A DNA stretch of 64,000 nucleotides from Leisingera sp. JC1 (lineage in GTDB: Bacteria; Pseudomonadota; Alphaproteobacteria; Rhodobacterales; Rhodobacteraceae), in the NCBI RefSeq assembly GCF_001679925.1, contig NZ_LYUZ01000001.1, positions 251,984 through 315,983 on the forward strand, written 5' to 3'. Under the pieces are notes generated by a model. It searched no databases. It was given only the letters and a program-made list of their open reading frames with translations, and was not told where the DNA came from. Each line of letters begins with the position of its first letter. Position 1 is the first letter of the stretch. The position numbers and the translations under genes were made by a program. This document shows positions 58,654 to 64,000 of the stretch, in pieces.

Positions 58654-59046
58654 TCATGCGAGGAGCACCCCCGCGAGCATCGCGGCAAGGCCGCTGGTGG
58701 CAATCAGCCAGATGGCAGTGCGCAGATAAGGCACGCCGCTGAGGTAGGCAGGCAGGTAGAGGGCGCGGCCGGCGAGGTAAGTGTAGATGCCGCCGGTGAT
58801 CAGTGCGCTGTGCAGGCCTGCCAGTTCTGAAACCAGCGCCAAGGCGATGAAGACCGGTGCAGTTTCCAGGAAATTGGTGAAGGCCCGCCGCGCCCGGCCC
58901 GCCAGCGCGCCGCGGCTGACGGATGTGTCGCGCGGGCCTGCGGTCCAGGCATTGCCCACCGAGAGCTTCAGCAGGAAGCTGTCGCAGCTCACGTGGATCA
59001 GGGCGAGGATCGAGAGGCAGACAAGGCCCCAGAGCGGGAGGGTCAT
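58654..59046 (-). CDS. MAPEG-family membrane protein
   Basis: The 130-residue protein has four hydrophobic helices and the MAPEG features NFLETAPVFIALALVSELAG and GRALYLPAYLSGVPYLRTAIW. MAPEG proteins are glutathione- or lipid-related membrane enzymes in eukaryotes; the bacterial role is unclear. It lies between sucB and lpd, an insertion commonly seen in this group as I recall. Confidence 0.88.
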   Translation of the reverse strand: MTLPLWGLVCLSILALIHVSCDSFLLKLSVGNAWTAGPRDTSVSRGALAGRARRAFTNFLETAPVFIALALVSELAGLHSALITGGIYTYLAGRALYLPAYLSGVPYLRTAIWLIATSGLAAMLAGVLLA

Positions 59047-59119
59047 TTGATTACTGCCTTAGCCGCAGGAGTGGCACGAACAAGGGAGGCAAAACAGGCA
59101 TTACGAACCACCGGGGGTT

Positions 59120-59392
59120 TCATTGGTCCCGTTCCTTGCGCTGCTTGATCCATAGGAAAAAGGGATAAACCCAGCCGGTGACGGAAATCGCCAGTAGAGC
59201 TTTGTGACTGGGCCTCTGGAAGCCTTCGAAACCGGACATCAGCAATACCGGCAGTACTATTACTGCAGTCAGCAGCCAGGTCCGGAACCAGAATGCGGCC
59301 GGTCTCTGATTTTTGAATGAGACAAGCCGACGCTTCAAAGCGAAAAGCTTTGGAAGTTCCTGTTCCGTATCTGGCTCAGGCTGATAGCTCAT
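59120..59392 (-). CDS. Small two-TM protein between sucB and MAPEG genes
   Basis: The 90-residue protein has an acidic N-terminus (SYQPEPDTEQELPKLF), a basic segment and two hydrophobic helices (FRTWLLTAVIVLPVLLMSGF and ALLAISVTGWVYPFFLWI), then a charged end (KQRKERDQ). It is probably an inner-membrane protein; the family is unknown. Relative to neighbours its codon use seems slightly less GC-rich. Confidence 0.65.
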   Translation of the reverse strand: MSYQPEPDTEQELPKLFALKRRLVSFKNQRPAAFWFRTWLLTAVIVLPVLLMSGFEGFQRPSHKALLAISVTGWVYPFFLWIKQRKERDQ

Positions 59393-59430
59393 CTAATTCT
59401 CGGACAGGAAATTACTTGTTGTCTTGGCAA

Positions 59431-59455
59431 CCCCGGGCCGGTTTCGGGCCCGGGG
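59431..59455 (-). terminator. Hairpin after sucB
   Basis: CCCCGGGCC (59431-59439) pairs with GGCCCGGGG (59447-59455), 16 bases past the sucB stop. T-richness on the minus side is weak, so it may end only part of the transcripts. Confidence 0.55.
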
Positions 59456-59470
59456 CGCTTTGTGATGTGC

Positions 59471-60979
<1,509 letters not shown>

Positions 60980-60991
60980 GTCTCTTTATCC

Positions 60992-63943
60992 TCAGATGCT
61001 CAGCGCTTCGTTCACGAGGGCTGCTTGTTGGGCTTTGTGTTCGCTGGCCAGGCCGGTTGCGGGCGAGGCCGAGGTGGCGCGGCCCGCATAGACCGGCCGG
61101 GTGTGCTTGGCGCCGATGCGGGTCAGCACCCATTCGATGTTGGGTTCGATGAAGGTCCAGGCGCCCTGGTTCTTGGGCTCTTCCTGGCACCAGACCATTT
61201 CCGCCTGCTTGAAGCGTTCCAGCTCTTTCACCATCGAGATGGCCGGGAACGGGTAGAACTGTTCCACCCGCATCAGGTAGACATCGGTGATGCCGCGGGC
61301 GTCGCGTTCTTCCAAGAGGTCGAAGTAGACCTTGCCAGAGCACATCACCACGCGCTTGATTTTGTCGTCCGCCACCAGCTGGGTGTCGGAGTTGCCGTGC
61401 TGCGCGTCGTCCCACAGCACCCGGTGGAAGCTGGAGCCGGTGGTGAATTCCTCTGCCTTGCTGACCGCGAGCTTGTGGCGCAGCAGGGATTTCGGGGTCA
61501 TCATGATCAGCGGCTTGCGGAAGGTGCGGTGCAGCTGGCGGCGCAGGATGTGGAAGTAGTTTGCAGGCGTGGTGCAGTTGGCGACGATCCAGTTGTCCTG
61601 CCCGCACATCTGCAGGAAGCGCTCCAGCCGGGCGGAGGAGTGTTCCGGCCCCTGGCCCTCGAACCCGTGCGGCAGCAGGCAGACGAGGCCAGACATCCGC
61701 AGCCACTTCGATTCACCTGAGGAGATGAACTGGTCGAACATGATCTGGGCGCCGTTGGCAAAATCGCCGAACTGGGCTTCCCACAGGGTCAGCGCATTGG
61801 GTTCCGCCAGCGAGTAGCCGTATTCAAACCCCAGCACCGCGTATTCGGACAGCGCCGAGTCGATCACTTCGTATTGGGACTGGCCCGCGCGGATGTTGTT
61901 GAGCGGGTAGTAGCGCTCCTCGGTCTCCTGGTTGACGATGCCGGAATGGCGCTGCGAGAAGGTGCCGCGGGTGGCGTCCTGGCCGGCCAGGCGCACCGGG
62001 TAGCCTTCCAGCATCAGGGAGCCGAAGGCCATCGCCTCGCCGGTGGCCCAGTCAAAGCCCTCGCCGGTTTCGAACATCTTGCCGCGGGCGTCCAGGAACC
62101 GGCCGACGGTGCGGTGCAGCGGGAAGCCTTCGGGCACCTGGCTCAGCGCGCGGCCGATATCGGCCAGGGTGTCCGGCTCAATCGCGGTGCGGCCGCGCTG
62201 GTAGTCGGCGTCTTTCTTGTCCAGATGCGACCAGCGCCCGTCCAGCCAGTCGGCCTTGTTGGGCTTGTAGTTCTTGCCGGTCTCGAACTCTTCGTTCAGA
62301 TGCGCCTGGAAGGCGGCCTTCATGTCCTCGATCTCGCCCTCGGGGATAAGCCCGTCCTTGACCAGCCGGTCGGTGTAGAGCGTGAGCGTGGTCTTGTGGC
62401 CCTTGATCTTCTTGTACATCAAGGGGTTGGTGAACATCGGCTCGTCGCCTTCGTTGTGACCGAAGCGGCGGTAGCAGAAGATGTCGATGACCACGTCCTT
62501 GTGGAACTTCTGGCGGAACTCGGTGGCCACTTTGGCCGCGTGCACCACCGCCTCCGGGTCGTCGCCGTTCACGTGGAAGATCGGCGCCTCAACCACCAGC
62601 GCGTTGTCAGTGGGGTAGGGGGAGGAGCGCGAGAAATGCGGTGCGGTAGTGAAGCCGATCTGGTTGTTCACCACGATGTGCATGGTGCCGCCGGCCTTGT
62701 GGCCGCGCAGGCCCGACAGCGCAAAGCATTCCGCCACCACGCCCTGGCCTGCAAAGGCCGCATCGCCATGCAGCAGGATCGGCAGAACCTGGCTGCGGTC
62801 GGTGTCGCCCAGCTGGTCCTGCTTGGCGCGGACCTTGCCCAGAACCACCGGGTTCACCGCCTCCAGGTGGGAGGGGTTGGCGGTCAGGCTGAGGTGCACG
62901 TTGTTGCCGTCAAACTCGCGGTCGGAGGACGCGCCGAGGTGGTATTTCACGTCGCCGGAGCCGTCCACGTCCTCGGGCTTGAAGCTGCCGCCCTGGAATT
63001 CGTTGAAGATCGCCCGGTAGGGCTTCTGCATCACATTGGCGAGGATATTGAGGCGGCCGCGGTGGGGCATGCCGATCACGATGTCGCGCACACCCAGGGC
63101 ACCGCCGCGCTTGATGATCTGCTCCATTGCCGGAATGAGGCTTTCACCGCCGTCGAGGCCGAAGCGCTTGGTGCCGGTGTATTTGACGTGCAGGAATTTC
63201 TCGAAGCCCTCGGCCTCGACCATCTTGTTGAGGATCGCCTTGCGGCCCTCGCGGGTGAAGGTGATTTCCTTGTCGTAGCCCTCGATCCGCTCCTTCAGCC
63301 AGCTGGCCTGCTCCGGGTCGGAAATGTGCATGTATTGCAGGGCAAAGGTGCCGCAGTAGGTGCGTTTCACGATCTCCACGATCTGGCGCATGGTTGCGAC
63401 CTGCAGGCCCAGAACATTGTCGAGGAAGATTGGCCGGTCCATGTCGGCATCGGTGAAGCCGTAGGATTTCGGATCCAGCTCCGGGTGGCTGGCGTTTGCG
63501 CGCATGCCCAGCGGGTCCAGATCAGCCGCCAGATGGCCGCGGATCCGGTAGGCGCGGATCAGCATCAGCGCGCGGATCGAGTCCAGCACCGCGCGCTGGA
63601 TCTGATCGTCGGTGACCTCAACGCCCTTGGCGGCGGCCTTGTCCTTGATTTTCTTGCCTGCGCCCTTGGCCTCGGCGGGTGCCGGCCATTCGCCGGTCAG
63701 CGCGCCGGTCAGATCGTCATTGGGCGCCGGCGGCCAGTCGCCGCGCGCCCAGGAGGGGCCCTTGGCCTCTGCCTTCACGTCCAGTTCGGCGTCGCCCATC
63801 TGGCGGAAGAACTCGGCCCAGGCGGCATCCACCGCATTGGGGTCATTGGCGTAACGGGCATAAAGCTGCTCCAGATACTCCGCATTGTGCCCCTGCATGA
63901 AGGAGGAGGCGTGGAAAATGTCGTTGGGGCTTTGTTCGGTCAT
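60992..63943 (-). CDS. sucA: 2-oxoglutarate dehydrogenase E1 component
   Basis: The 983-residue thiamine-diphosphate enzyme decarboxylates 2-oxoglutarate in the TCA cycle. It has an N-terminal SFMQGHNAEYLEQLY segment that binds E2, GMPHRGRLNILAN, HGDAAFAGQGVVAE with the thiamine loop, and LLPHGFEGQGPEHSSARLERFL. Full length. Its start has no visible gene upstream within the last 57 bases of the window, where sucD would be expected farther on. The gene begins a minus-strand cluster with sucB and lpd. Confidence 0.97.
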   Translation of the reverse strand: MTEQSPNDIFHASSFMQGHNAEYLEQLYARYANDPNAVDAAWAEFFRQMGDAELDVKAEAKGPSWARGDWPPAPNDDLTGALTGEWPAPAEAKGAGKKIKDKAAAKGVEVTDDQIQRAVLDSIRALMLIRAYRIRGHLAADLDPLGMRANASHPELDPKSYGFTDADMDRPIFLDNVLGLQVATMRQIVEIVKRTYCGTFALQYMHISDPEQASWLKERIEGYDKEITFTREGRKAILNKMVEAEGFEKFLHVKYTGTKRFGLDGGESLIPAMEQIIKRGGALGVRDIVIGMPHRGRLNILANVMQKPYRAIFNEFQGGSFKPEDVDGSGDVKYHLGASSDREFDGNNVHLSLTANPSHLEAVNPVVLGKVRAKQDQLGDTDRSQVLPILLHGDAAFAGQGVVAECFALSGLRGHKAGGTMHIVVNNQIGFTTAPHFSRSSPYPTDNALVVEAPIFHVNGDDPEAVVHAAKVATEFRQKFHKDVVIDIFCYRRFGHNEGDEPMFTNPLMYKKIKGHKTTLTLYTDRLVKDGLIPEGEIEDMKAAFQAHLNEEFETGKNYKPNKADWLDGRWSHLDKKDADYQRGRTAIEPDTLADIGRALSQVPEGFPLHRTVGRFLDARGKMFETGEGFDWATGEAMAFGSLMLEGYPVRLAGQDATRGTFSQRHSGIVNQETEERYYPLNNIRAGQSQYEVIDSALSEYAVLGFEYGYSLAEPNALTLWEAQFGDFANGAQIMFDQFISSGESKWLRMSGLVCLLPHGFEGQGPEHSSARLERFLQMCGQDNWIVANCTTPANYFHILRRQLHRTFRKPLIMMTPKSLLRHKLAVSKAEEFTTGSSFHRVLWDDAQHGNSDTQLVADDKIKRVVMCSGKVYFDLLEERDARGITDVYLMRVEQFYPFPAISMVKELERFKQAEMVWCQEEPKNQGAWTFIEPNIEWVLTRIGAKHTRPVYAGRATSASPATGLASEHKAQQAALVNEALSI

Positions 63944-64000
63944 TGGGGGGCCTCGTTCAGCGTGAGCCTGTCCTGGGTTTCCGTTGTGGCGGTTCGCGGG

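Overview
The window looks like a chromosomal segment of an alphaproteobacterium of the Rhodobacteraceae, probably the Roseobacter group (Leisingera/Phaeobacter/Ruegeria-like). The evidence is high GC with strong third-position GC bias, a short aa3-type cytochrome oxidase subunit IV, a TIGR02302/DUF4175 protein, the sucA-sucB-lpd order, PHB genes with a PhaR-type operator, and small proteins typical of the family (DUF6173, YdcH). I see no rRNA, tRNA, CRISPR array, insertion sequence or prophage. Genus-level placement is inference.

Layout. 1-5744: the end of a probable glutamate-cysteine ligase, two small exported or membrane proteins, then a minus-strand operon of pyrB, two small membrane proteins, a non-catalytic pyrC-like gene, plsY and a small hypothetical gene. 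5899-13414: a plus-strand run with uracil-DNA glycosylase, metallophosphoesterase, LysE-type exporter, moaB and an RND efflux pair. 13384-16477: Nudix hydrolase, a DsbD-N-like protein, YqgE and the Sua5-type tRNA t6A enzyme. 16619-20785: acyl-CoA dehydrogenase, MBL hydrolase, DUF6173, cytochrome oxidase subunit IV and a lipoprotein. 20808-26217: azlCD, then fdhD and mobA-mobB-moeA (molybdenum cofactor). 26378-30927: a membrane hypothetical, greA, a VOC protein divergent from soxR, and ETF-ubiquinone oxidoreductase. 31064-36230: a TPR protein with ispE, a polyprenyl diphosphate synthase, DUF2007, a tRNA-type methyltransferase and YdcH. 36310-40559: a DMT exporter with its LysR regulator, a small protein, phaB and phaA. 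40920-44366: an EAL protein, a sterol-desaturase operon and an atypical low-GC lipoprotein. 44474-48774: TlpA, argH, two tiny lipoproteins and lysA. 48824-56640: DUF4175 protein, zinc-ribbon protein, ftsE-ftsX-plsC, a second sterol desaturase and an EthD protein. 56757-63943: the 2-oxoglutarate dehydrogenase set lpd, MAPEG and small genes, sucB and sucA.

Most of the window is ordinary core metabolism. The signals most worth a second look are these. The pyrC-like protein has lost its metal ligands yet stays in an operon with pyrB. MoeA is fused to an unassigned DUF429-like domain of about 300 residues. A composite palindromic repeat family (GCATC-AAA-GATGC core) occupies mostly convergent gene junctions. 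A perfect PhaR-type palindrome overlaps the likely phaA promoter. A terminator-like hairpin lies inside the greA leader. A long hairpin lies directly before mobA. I did not find a clear multi-gene system that I would call undescribed; the best candidates for new biology are the moeA fusion and the composite repeats.
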